Shown here: one piece after another, positions 6,621 through 12,356 of the stretch
Layout of the letters: each line of letters begins with the position of its first letter
How positions within the stretch are numbered: position 1 is the stretch's first letter
Origin: an uncultured Clostridia bacterium
GTDB lineage: Bacteria > Bacillota > Clostridia > Oscillospirales > CAG-272
Reading direction: 5' to 3'
DNA: 15,056 bases
NCBI GenBank assembly: GCA_946641795.1
Contig: CAMPBZ010000013.1
Location: 1 to 15,056 of the forward strand
Position numbers and translations under genes: made by a program
Notes under the pieces: generated by a model
Told to the model about the DNA's origin: nothing
Databases searched by the model: none
Seen by the model: the letters and a program-made list of their open reading frames with translations, nothing else

Positions 6621-7637
6621 TCAAATTACAAACTGGAACACGCAAAACGCGGTGTAAAGCGAGAGGAGCAGAATGCCCTGCCAACGCGAAAGTTTGCCGC
6701 GAATGAGCGCCGGAACGGTAAGGATCAGCATAACCGCAAGCATCAGCGGCATATCCACCAGGAACGAGGTGTTGATGCCGTTGATGGTGGTTTCCGTTGG
6801 CACATGGAACGGGCGAATGGTGACCGAAAGGCCAGAGACCAGCACCAGGTTGAACAGGTTGGCGCCGATGATGTTGCCCAGCGAGAGCGCGCTGTGCCCT
6901 TTGACCAGCGCGGTAAGGGCTGTTACCAGTTCAGGCAACGAGGTGCCGAGCGCAACGAAGATGAGCGCGATCACCTTTTGCGGAATGCCGAGCTCGGTGG
7001 AAATGCCAATGCCGTTATCCACCAGCAGTTTTGCGCCGACCGCAATGCAGGCGCCGCCGATGACCAGAAGGGCGATCTCTTTCCAAAATTCAAGTTTGGG
7101 GTTTTTCGGGGTGGCTTTTTTGTCTGGCTCCGGAGCGGCCGCTTCGCTCGGTTCCGGCTCGCCCTCGGCAAGTTCGGGGATCGGGTTTTTCTTGGCTTCG
7201 CGGACAGACAAAATCATATAAACCACAAAAATGACCAACAGCCCAATGCCGAGCGGACGCGAAAACTCTTTTGTGACATAAGCGATCGTGCAATAAACGG
7301 CCGCCGCAAGGAAGAAGAAAATGACCGGCAAGCGCAAACTGCGCCGGTGGATTTTGCCCGGCCGAATGGCAATGGTAATGGCCGAAATGAGCGCCGTGTT
7401 GCAGATAACCGAGCCAATGGCGTTACCGAAAGAAATATCCGATTGCCCCTGAGCGGCGGAAATGGAAGAAACCATTACCTCCGGCAAGGTGGTGCCGATG
7501 GAAACGATGGTGGCGCCGATGAGAATTTCGGAAAGGTGGAACCGGCGCGCAACGCCGACCGATCCGTCCACAAACCAGTCTCCTCCTTTAATCAGCAAAC
7601 CCAATCCGAGCAGAAACAGCAGAATATACTTTACCAA
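6621..7637 (-). CDS. CaCA-family sodium/calcium exchanger homologue (YrbG-like)
   Basis: Inner-membrane cation exchanger of 338 residues with the duplicated alpha repeats that define the CaCA family. Repeat 1 carries GTTLPEV (48-54) and GNAIGSVICN (71-80); repeat 2 carries GTSLPEL (231-237) and GNIIGANLFN (254-263). The two halves are joined by a charged, Pro/Glu-rich cytoplasmic loop (about 146-183). Family members exchange Ca2+ for Na+ or H+; the ion used here cannot be read from sequence. The best start is a TTG at 7637, with AAAGGGG about nine bases upstream; the reading begins directly with the first membrane helix. It follows mntP by 64 bp without a terminator and may share its manganese-riboswitch control. 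Confidence 0.92.
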   Translation of the reverse strand: MVKYILLFLLGLGLLIKGGDWFVDGSVGVARRFHLSEILIGATIVSIGTTLPEVMVSSISAAQGQSDISFGNAIGSVICNTALISAITIAIRPGKIHRRSLRLPVIFFFLAAAVYCTIAYVTKEFSRPLGIGLLVIFVVYMILSVREAKKNPIPELAEGEPEPSEAAAPEPDKKATPKNPKLEFWKEIALLVIGGACIAVGAKLLVDNGIGISTELGIPQKVIALIFVALGTSLPELVTALTALVKGHSALSLGNIIGANLFNLVLVSGLSVTIRPFHVPTETTINGINTSFLVDMPLMLAVMLILTVPALIRGKLSRWQGILLLSLYTAFCVFQFVI

Positions 7638-7668
7638 AACCTTTTTCCCCTTTCTATCCGTTTCTTTT

Positions 7669-7686
7669 ACGGTTCCTCAAAACCGT
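7669..7686. repeat. Small inverted repeat in the mntP-exchanger gap
   Basis: ACGGTT and AACCGT arms of six bases around a six-base spacer. In the transcribed (minus) direction it is followed by AAAAGAAA rather than a T-run, so it is not a terminator. It may be an mRNA stability or processing hairpin between mntP and the exchanger gene, or chance. Confidence 0.4.
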
Positions 7687-7701
7687 GCAATCATTCGCTT
7701 T

Positions 7702-8304
7702 TTACAAAAATAAACCTTTGATAAAAATTTCAATTCCGATGGCCGCAAGGATCACCCCGCCGAGAATAGAGGCGCGCCAGGAAAGCCAGGTGCCGAATTT
7801 GCGCCCCAGCAGAACGCCGGCGGTGCAAATGGAAAAGGTGACGGCGGCGATCAATCCGGCGGCGATCAGCGCCGCGGCAAAATTGTACTCGGCAATGGTA
7901 AAGCCAACCGAGAGCGCGTCGATGGAGGTGGCAATTCCCTGCACCAGCAGGATGTGAAGCCCAAGTTTGCGCGCTTCTTGCGGCTCGTCTTCGCCGTTTT
8001 TTTTCCGGTCGCGGACCCCTTCCACAATCATTTTTCCGCCAATCCACAACAGCAGGGCAAGCGCGATCCACGGTACGAATTTGCGGAAAGCCATAAACTT
8101 TTCCACCGCAAAATGCACCAGCGCCCAGCCCAAAAGCGGCATTAACGCCTGAAAACCGCCGAAGGTGCCGGCGATTAAAACGACCCGGCGCCGCCGCATT
8201 TGCGGCTCGTTCATTCCGTTGGCAAGGGAGACCGAAAAAGCGTCCATCGCAAGTCCTACGCCCAGCAGAATGCTGTTCAAAAAGAATACGAAATCCAACT
8301 TCAT
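7702..8304 (-). CDS. mntP: Manganese efflux pump MntP
   Basis: Membrane exporter that removes excess Mn2+ from the cytoplasm. It has 200 residues, slightly over the usual 185-190, and six hydrophobic segments in two repeated halves. Each half carries the conserved aspartate motif: AMDAFSVSLANG (19-30; Asp21) and ATSIDALSVG (125-134; Asp129). The halves are linked by a charged loop RDRKKNGEDEPQEARK (98-113). The ATG at 8304 has AAAGGA about ten bases upstream. The leader contains a yybP-ykoY manganese riboswitch, which independently supports the assignment. An exchanger gene follows in the same direction. Confidence 0.95.
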   Translation of the reverse strand: MKLDFVFFLNSILLGVGLAMDAFSVSLANGMNEPQMRRRRVVLIAGTFGGFQALMPLLGWALVHFAVEKFMAFRKFVPWIALALLLWIGGKMIVEGVRDRKKNGEDEPQEARKLGLHILLVQGIATSIDALSVGFTIAEYNFAAALIAAGLIAAVTFSICTAGVLLGRKFGTWLSWRASILGGVILAAIGIEIFIKGLFL

Positions 8305-8337
8305 CGTCTGAATTTCCTTTGTTCTCCGTAAAAAAAT

Positions 8338-8369
8338 AAAACCCGTCTACCTTTGCGATAGCGGATTTT
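8338..8369 (-). terminator. Second terminator-like hairpin in the mntP leader
   Basis: On the minus strand, arms AAAATCCG (8369-8362) and CGGGTTTT (8345-8338) pair with one G-U. The helix continues inward as CTATC with GGTAG apart from a bulged A, leaving loop GCAAA. It is followed by A and then seven T (8336-8330). It lies between the riboswitch terminator and the mntP ribosome binding site, so mntP transcription must pass two terminators in series. Confidence 0.6.
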
Positions 8370-8375
8370 TTAAAG

Positions 8376-8413
8376 AAAAAAAACTCCTGCATCGCCATCG
8401 GCAACGCATGAGT
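8376..8413 (-). terminator. Riboswitch-controlled terminator (expression platform)
   Basis: On the minus strand, ACTC-A-TGCGTTGCC (8413-8400) pairs with GGCGATGCA-G-GAGT (8396-8383), with an A-G mismatch, one or two G-U pairs and loop GAT. It is followed by a run of at least seven T. Its left arm contains GCGTT (8407-8403), which is also the 3' strand of the aptamer's closing helix P1 (AACGC, 8509-8505). Forming P1 therefore disrupts the terminator: Mn2+ binding should allow read-through into mntP. Confidence 0.85.
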
Positions 8414-8509
8414 CTTGCAACGAAAAGCAAGCCAGATGCCACATCCGGCATCGGGTATGTTGGCTTGCTTCTGCGGCCGATGGCCGCACCTGCTACTCCC
8501 CCAAGCGTT
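8403..8509 (-). ncRNA. yybP-ykoY manganese riboswitch aptamer
   Basis: Cis-regulatory RNA upstream of mntP. All conserved elements are present on the minus strand: GGGGGAGTAG (8502-8493), the internal-loop sequence CCAACATACCC (from 8464) and TTGCAAGACT (8420-8411). Helices are P1 AACGC/GCGTT, a 7-bp hairpin TGCGGCC-ATC-GGCCGCA, a perfect 10-bp helix AAGCAAGCCA/TGGCTTGCTT (8470-8461 with 8434-8425) and an inner 6-bp stem GATGCC/GGCATC. Known members of the class bind Mn2+ between the two conserved internal loops and turn on metal exporters. P1 formation competes with the downstream terminator, so this should be a transcriptional ON switch. Confidence 0.93.
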
Positions 8510-8512
8510 TTT

Positions 8513-8541
8513 ATTTTACCATATTTTTTCGGGTTTGTCAA
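8513..8541 (-). promoter_or_regulatory. SigA-type promoter of the mntP riboswitch transcript
   Basis: Perfect TTGACA (8541-8536) and TAAAAT (8518-8513) on the minus strand with a 17-bp spacer. The start site would be near 8508, just at the 5' strand of riboswitch helix P1, so almost the whole leader is riboswitch. Confidence 0.88.
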
Positions 8542-8545
8542 GCAA

Positions 8546-8571
8546 TTTTTGAAAAACCTTTTTGAAAAACC
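8546..8571. repeat. Tandem 13-bp direct repeat between mntP and cysE promoters
   Basis: TTTTTGAAAAACC occurs twice head to tail without a gap (8546-8558, 8559-8571), followed by a partial third GAAAAATC. Each unit contains the near-palindrome TTTTT-G-AAAAA. It starts four bases upstream of the mntP -35 and ends ten bases upstream of the cysE -35, where an UP element or a shared regulator site would lie. Confidence 0.75.
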
Positions 8572-8581
8572 GAAAAATCTA

Positions 8582-8610
8582 TTTACAAAATCCGATTTTT
8601 CTTGTATAAT
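8582..8610 (+). promoter_or_regulatory. SigA-type promoter of cysE-tmk
   Basis: TTTACA (8582-8587) and consensus TATAAT (8605-8610) with a 17-bp spacer. The expected start near 8617 leaves a leader of about 35 bases, too short for a T-box or S-box riboswitch, so any cysteine control must act on initiation or on the enzyme. Confidence 0.88.
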
Positions 8611-8651
8611 GGTTATTAGAGTTTACAATCCCAAACCAGGGAGGATCCGCT

Positions 8652-9350
8652 ATGGAAGAACAAAACAAAGCATCCGATTCGATTTTTTCGCTCCTTGCCG
8701 AACTGCGCGAGGAACTTTCGGATTCGGTTCAAACCGTGAAAAGCAAGGACCCCGCCGCGCGCAGCAACGCCGAGATCCTGCTGCTCTACTCCGGCGTTCA
8801 CGCCATTTTTGCCCACCGCATTGCGCACCGCTTTTACGAGAAAGAACTTTACTTTCCGGCGCGCGCCATCAGCCAGCTTTCCCGCTTTTTGACCGGCATT
8901 GAAATTCACCCCGGCGCAAAGATCGGCAAGGGGCTGTTCATTGACCACGGAATGGGTGTTGTGATCGGCGAGACCACCGAAATTGGCGACAACTGCACCA
9001 TTTACCAAGGAGTTACTCTGGGCGGTACCGGAAAAGACGTTGGCAAGCGCCACCCCACCATTGGCGATAACGTAATGATCGGCGCGGGCGCAAAGGTGCT
9101 GGGGCCGGTAAACATCGGCTCGGATAGCAAGATCGCCTCCAACGCTGTTGTCATTCACGACGTTCCCAAGGATTGCACCGCCGTCGGCATTCCGGCAAAG
9201 GTAGTCCGCCGGGGCGGCGTTCGCGTTTACGACCAGATGGATCAATGCCACCTACCCGACCCCACCAAGCTGGAAATGACCCACCTGAAACACCGCATTG
9301 AAGAGCTGGAAAAACAGCTTGCCGCGCTGCAACAAAAAGACGGGGAATAA
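8652..9350 (+). CDS. cysE: Serine O-acetyltransferase
   Basis: Cytoplasmic enzyme that makes O-acetylserine from serine and acetyl-CoA, the committed step of cysteine synthesis. The 232 residues comprise an N-terminal helical region (1-80), a left-handed beta-helix of hexapeptide repeats (about 84-190) and a short C-terminal coiled coil (LKHRIEELEKQLAAL, 212-226). Catalytic Asp98-His99 lie in FIDHGMGVVIGET (96-108), and GGTGKDVGKRHP (124-135) holds the conserved substrate/CoA-binding turn. It starts with ATG after a strong GGGAGG seven bases upstream. It is the first gene of a two-gene operon with tmk. No cysK is in the window. Confidence 0.96.
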   Translation: MEEQNKASDSIFSLLAELREELSDSVQTVKSKDPAARSNAEILLLYSGVHAIFAHRIAHRFYEKELYFPARAISQLSRFLTGIEIHPGAKIGKGLFIDHGMGVVIGETTEIGDNCTIYQGVTLGGTGKDVGKRHPTIGDNVMIGAGAKVLGPVNIGSDSKIASNAVVIHDVPKDCTAVGIPAKVVRRGGVRVYDQMDQCHLPDPTKLEMTHLKHRIEELEKQLAALQQKDGE

Positions 9351-9351
9351 A

Positions 9352-9981
9352 ATGAAGCAAAACAAAACCGGAAAATTTATTGTTTTTGAGGGCATTGACG
9401 GTGCCGGAAAAACAACGCACATTCACCTTTTGGAGGCATATCTTTTGCAAAAGGGGCGCCGCGTGGTTTGCACGGCCGAGCCGACCGACCAGCCCTTTGG
9501 CAAGCAACTGCGGCGGGCGCTTTCGGGCGAAGAGCAAAAAACGCCCTGCGAGCTTGCCGCGCTGTTTACCCTGGACCGCATTGCGCACAACGTACAACCC
9601 AAAACCGGAATTGCGGCGCTGTTGGCAAGCGGCGTTGACGTGATTTGCGACCGCTACTTTTACTCCACCCTTGCCTACCAGGGGCCGGACACCGATATGG
9701 ACTGGGTACGCGGGATGAATTTGAACTGCCCCGAGATCCGCCACCCCGACCTTTGCATTTTTTTGGATCTTTCCCCGGAAGAGAGTATGGCGCGCATTGA
9801 GGAGCGCGCCGGCGCGCATGAGATTTACGAAACGCGCGAACGGCTGGAACGCGTAAGAGCACAGTTCTATTCGGTTTTGCAATCCTTTGACCCGGCCACC
9901 ATCCGCATTGTGAACGCCGCGCGCCCGATGGAAGAAGTACACACCGAGATCCGGGAAATTGCCGATTTGATTTTTCAATAA
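9352..9981 (+). CDS. tmk: Thymidylate kinase (dTMP kinase)
   Basis: Phosphorylates dTMP to dTDP in dTTP synthesis. The 209 residues have the P-loop GIDGAGKT (14-21) within FEGIDGAGKTT, the DRY motif in CDRYFYSTLAYQG (99-111) that binds dTMP, and the lid region RIEERAGAHEIYETRERL (148-165). Length and order are normal for the family. The ATG at 9352 lies one base after the cysE stop, with GGGGA six bases upstream, so translation is coupled to cysE. An in-frame start 18 codons upstream lies inside cysE and adds residues foreign to the family, so it was rejected. The pairing with cysE looks like shared transcription, not a common pathway. Confidence 0.96.
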   Translation: MKQNKTGKFIVFEGIDGAGKTTHIHLLEAYLLQKGRRVVCTAEPTDQPFGKQLRRALSGEEQKTPCELAALFTLDRIAHNVQPKTGIAALLASGVDVICDRYFYSTLAYQGPDTDMDWVRGMNLNCPEIRHPDLCIFLDLSPEESMARIEERAGAHEIYETRERLERVRAQFYSVLQSFDPATIRIVNAARPMEEVHTEIREIADLIFQ

Positions 9982-9987
9982 TTCATA

Positions 9988-10028
9988 AAAAATCTCCGCA
10001 AGCCGAAAACCGGTTTGCGGAGATTTTT
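9988..10028. terminator. Bidirectional intrinsic terminator between tmk and pepD
   Basis: An 18-bp stem (9988-10005 with 10011-10028) with one G-U pair and five-base loop AAAAC. A5/T5 at the feet and further T-rich sequence on the plus side give termination of tmk; read in reverse it can also end the metK-recD2-comF-pepD transcript. Confidence 0.92.
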
Positions 10029-10038
10029 ATTTTTAATA

Positions 10039-10067
10039 TTTAGAATAAGAATAGTTCTTTTTCTAAA
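10039..10067. repeat. AT-rich hairpin between terminator and pepD
   Basis: TTTAGAA-T-AAGAA (10039-10051) pairs with TTCTT-T-TTCTAAA (10055-10067): 12 bp with a single T-T mismatch and three-base loop TAG. It begins four bases after the pepD stop codon in the minus direction. It has no GC-rich core, so it is unlikely to be an efficient terminator by itself, but it may protect the 3' end of the pepD mRNA. Confidence 0.6.
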
Positions 10068-10070
10068 TTA

Positions 10071-11516
10071 TCAAGCTTTAAGGGAGGCGATCAATTCCTC
10101 CAACACCTGCCAGAAGATTTCAACCGACGAAAGCACCAGCGCCTCGTTGGGTGAATGAATATTGTACAGTTCCGGGCCGATGGAGATCATATCCAACTTG
10201 GGAAGATGCGAGCAGATAATGCCGCATTCCAGACCCGCGTGGATCACGGTGACGACCGCCTCTTTCCCCGTTACCTTCTTATAGGCCGCGCAGTACGCCT
10301 GCCGGATCTCCGATTTTGGCGCGTAATCCCAGCCTGGATAGCGGCTGTAATGCCGCACGGCACAACCGGCGGCTTTTGCAAACGCTTCCAGTTCTTCCTG
10401 AACGGCGTCCAGGCTTTTTTCTACCGAGGAGCGGCTGGAAAACACAAAGGTCAAAGTGTCCGCCTCTGTTCGCACAACGCCCAGGTTGCGGGAGGTTTCC
10501 ACCAAGTCGGGGATCTCCCTGCTCATTGCCAGCACACCGATGGGAACATTGGTCAAAACAGAGATTGCGCGCGCGGTATCCTCGGCCGTCAGCATTTGTT
10601 TCGGAGCGGCCGCAGGCTCGACCGAAAGTGAGAACGCGGCATCCTCGCTCGAAAGTTCGCCGGCAAGCTCCTTGCCGATCCGCCGCAGAATTTCCGTTGC
10701 TTCCGGGGCGTTTGCAACCGCGACTGTGGCATTGCATTCGCGCGGGATGGCATTGTCCTTGGAGCCGCCTTCCAGCAAAACGAGGTGCAGTTTTTGCGCA
10801 TTTGCCAAGCCCTGCAAAAGCCGACCCATCAGCCGGTTTGCGTTGGCACGCCCGCGCGCAATGTCCGCGCCGGAATGCCCGCCGGCAAGACCGCTGACGG
10901 CAATTTGCAAACACTCGCCGCAAAACGGCATGGGGCGGCAGGAAAGCGTAAAATCGGTGCGCACGCCGCCGGCACATCCCGCGGTGACAACGCCAAGGTC
11001 TTCGCTATCCAGATTGAGCAGGCGCGTGGCCGAAATTTGCGAATAGTCAAAGGCTTTCGCGCCGTCCAGCCCCACTTCTTCGGCCGTGGTAAACAGGCAC
11101 TCGAACGCGGGATGGGAGGGGATTTCGCCGTCCAGGAGCGCCAACATCATAGCAACGGCAATGCCGTCGTCGCCGCCCAGCGTTGTGCCGCGCGCGCGGA
11201 GCAGATCGCCGTCCAGATACAGCGAGAGCGGATCGGTGAGAAAATTATGCGCTACGTTGCCGTTTTTCTCGCACACCATATCGATATGCCCCTGGAAAAG
11301 AATGGGCGCCTCACCTGCCCGATCGGGCGACGCCGGGAGCTTGATAAAAACATTGTTCACACGGTCACGGGTACAGAAAAGCCCGCGGTCGGCGGCAAAT
11401 TTGACAAGGTAATCGGCCAGTTTTTCCTCGTGATAGGAGCCGTGCGGAATGGCACAAATCTCCTCAAAATAGTGAAAAACCGAGATCGGCTTTCTGTTTT
11501 GAATTAAATACTTCAT
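10071..11516 (-). CDS. pepD: Xaa-His dipeptidase / aminoacyl-histidine dipeptidase (peptidase M20C)
   Basis: Cytoplasmic di-zinc dipeptidase of broad specificity (carnosinase-like, PepD). The 481 residues are normal for the family. Metal-site residues are visible: His77 and the catalytic Asp79 in FQGHIDMV (75-81), bridging Asp116 in LGGDDGIA (113-120), Glu146 and Glu147 in TTAEEVGLDGA (143-153), Asp170 in LLNLDSED (166-173) and His454 in YNIHSPNE (451-457). The lid/dimerisation domain lies in between (about 185-390). The ATG has AAAGGAGC about ten bases upstream and lies 24 bp after the comF stop. It is the last gene of the metK operon, followed by the shared terminator. Confidence 0.95.
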   Translation of the reverse strand: MKYLIQNRKPISVFHYFEEICAIPHGSYHEEKLADYLVKFAADRGLFCTRDRVNNVFIKLPASPDRAGEAPILFQGHIDMVCEKNGNVAHNFLTDPLSLYLDGDLLRARGTTLGGDDGIAVAMMLALLDGEIPSHPAFECLFTTAEEVGLDGAKAFDYSQISATRLLNLDSEDLGVVTAGCAGGVRTDFTLSCRPMPFCGECLQIAVSGLAGGHSGADIARGRANANRLMGRLLQGLANAQKLHLVLLEGGSKDNAIPRECNATVAVANAPEATEILRRIGKELAGELSSEDAAFSLSVEPAAAPKQMLTAEDTARAISVLTNVPIGVLAMSREIPDLVETSRNLGVVRTEADTLTFVFSSRSSVEKSLDAVQEELEAFAKAAGCAVRHYSRYPGWDYAPKSEIRQAYCAAYKKVTGKEAVVTVIHAGLECGIICSHLPKLDMISIGPELYNIHSPNEALVLSSVEIFWQVLEELIASLKA

Positions 11517-11540
11517 CCAAGTTTGCTCCTTTTTTCAAAA

Positions 11541-12356
11541 TCAGCGGTACGGCGCATAGCCGCGTTCGTTTTGTGGCTCCGGCGTTACAACAACCGGGTT
11601 GCGGTTGCATTCGTCGCTGGCAACGGCAACCGCCAAAAAGCCCTTGGCGCCGGCGCGCCGCAAAAGGCGAACGCCCGCCGTCATACTGGCGCCGCTGGTT
11701 ACAATATCGTCCACCAGAATTGCCGTTTTCCCGGCGACCCGGGATTGATATTTCTCACGCAAATAAAACGCGGCGGTTGCGTTGGAAAGGCGCTTTGCCG
11801 GTCCCAAAAACTTTTGCGGCGTGCGGTTTTTGGCGTGCCGCCCGACGGCAGGGATCAGCGGAAGCTCCAACTGCTTTGCAAGGGCCGCGGCAAGTTCCTT
11901 TGCCTGGTCGTTGCCGCTTTTGAGGATGGTTCCCGCCCGGCGCGGCAAATAGGTAACGAAAAAGGCGTTCCCGCCCCATTCGCCCGCCTGCATACGCGCC
12001 CGGATTTGTGGCGCAAGCTCTCCGGCCAGAAAATTGACGGCGTTGCGGTCGGCATGATCCTTGATGCGGTACACGATCCGGTTGCCGACTTCTTCCCGGT
12101 TTCCGGGGCGGTAATAAACCAGTTTACAAAAGGTTTTGCACCCCGCCGACTGCATCATTTTGGTGGCGCATTGACAATTGATGACCTTCTCCCCGCAAAG
12201 GCCGCACGGCTCCTCTTTTTCCTTCTCCCAAAGGGGCAGGCAGTCGGGGCAAAGAGCGGCGCGCTCAACCCCGGAGGCTCCGAAAAAGCCATCAAAAGAC
12301 AGCAGTTCGCCGCAAGAGGGGCATTGGGGCGGAAAAAACAGATCGGCAATTTTCAT
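11541..12356 (-). CDS. comFC: ComF-family protein (ComFC-like phosphoribosyltransferase fold)
   Basis: ComF proteins take part in handling incoming DNA in competent bacteria; many non-competent species keep them. The 271 residues have an N-terminal zinc-finger region with CPSC (Cys12, Cys15) and CPDC (Cys36, Cys39), a second cysteine cluster CGLCGEKVINCQC (51-63), and a C-terminal phosphoribosyltransferase domain with the PRPP loop ILVDDIVTSGAS (213-224). The ATG at 12356 overlaps the recD2 stop as ATGA and begins at the family's usual start; a longer open frame from 12377 is unlikely. GGGAG lies about nine bases upstream. No ComFA helicase is present here, so a competence role is not shown. 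Confidence 0.9.
   Translation of the reverse strand: MKIADLFFPPQCPSCGELLSFDGFFGASGVERAALCPDCLPLWEKEKEEPCGLCGEKVINCQCATKMMQSAGCKTFCKLVYYRPGNREEVGNRIVYRIKDHADRNAVNFLAGELAPQIRARMQAGEWGGNAFFVTYLPRRAGTILKSGNDQAKELAAALAKQLELPLIPAVGRHAKNRTPQKFLGPAKRLSNATAAFYLREKYQSRVAGKTAILVDDIVTSGASMTAGVRLLRRAGAKGFLAVAVASDECNRNPVVVTPEPQNERGYAPYR

Noticed and set aside
7669..7686. Inverted repeat as a terminator of mntP
   Set aside because: In the direction of transcription it is followed by A-rich sequence with no T-run, and the stem is only six base pairs.
6612..7721. Plus-strand open frame (369 codons) opposite the exchanger gene
   Set aside because: Highly charged Arg/Asn/Gln-rich product with no recognisable domain, exactly opposite a clear CaCA exchanger.
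8611..8651. T-box or S-box riboswitch upstream of cysE
   Set aside because: The leader after the promoter is only about 35 bases, with no specifier loop, T-box sequence or terminator.
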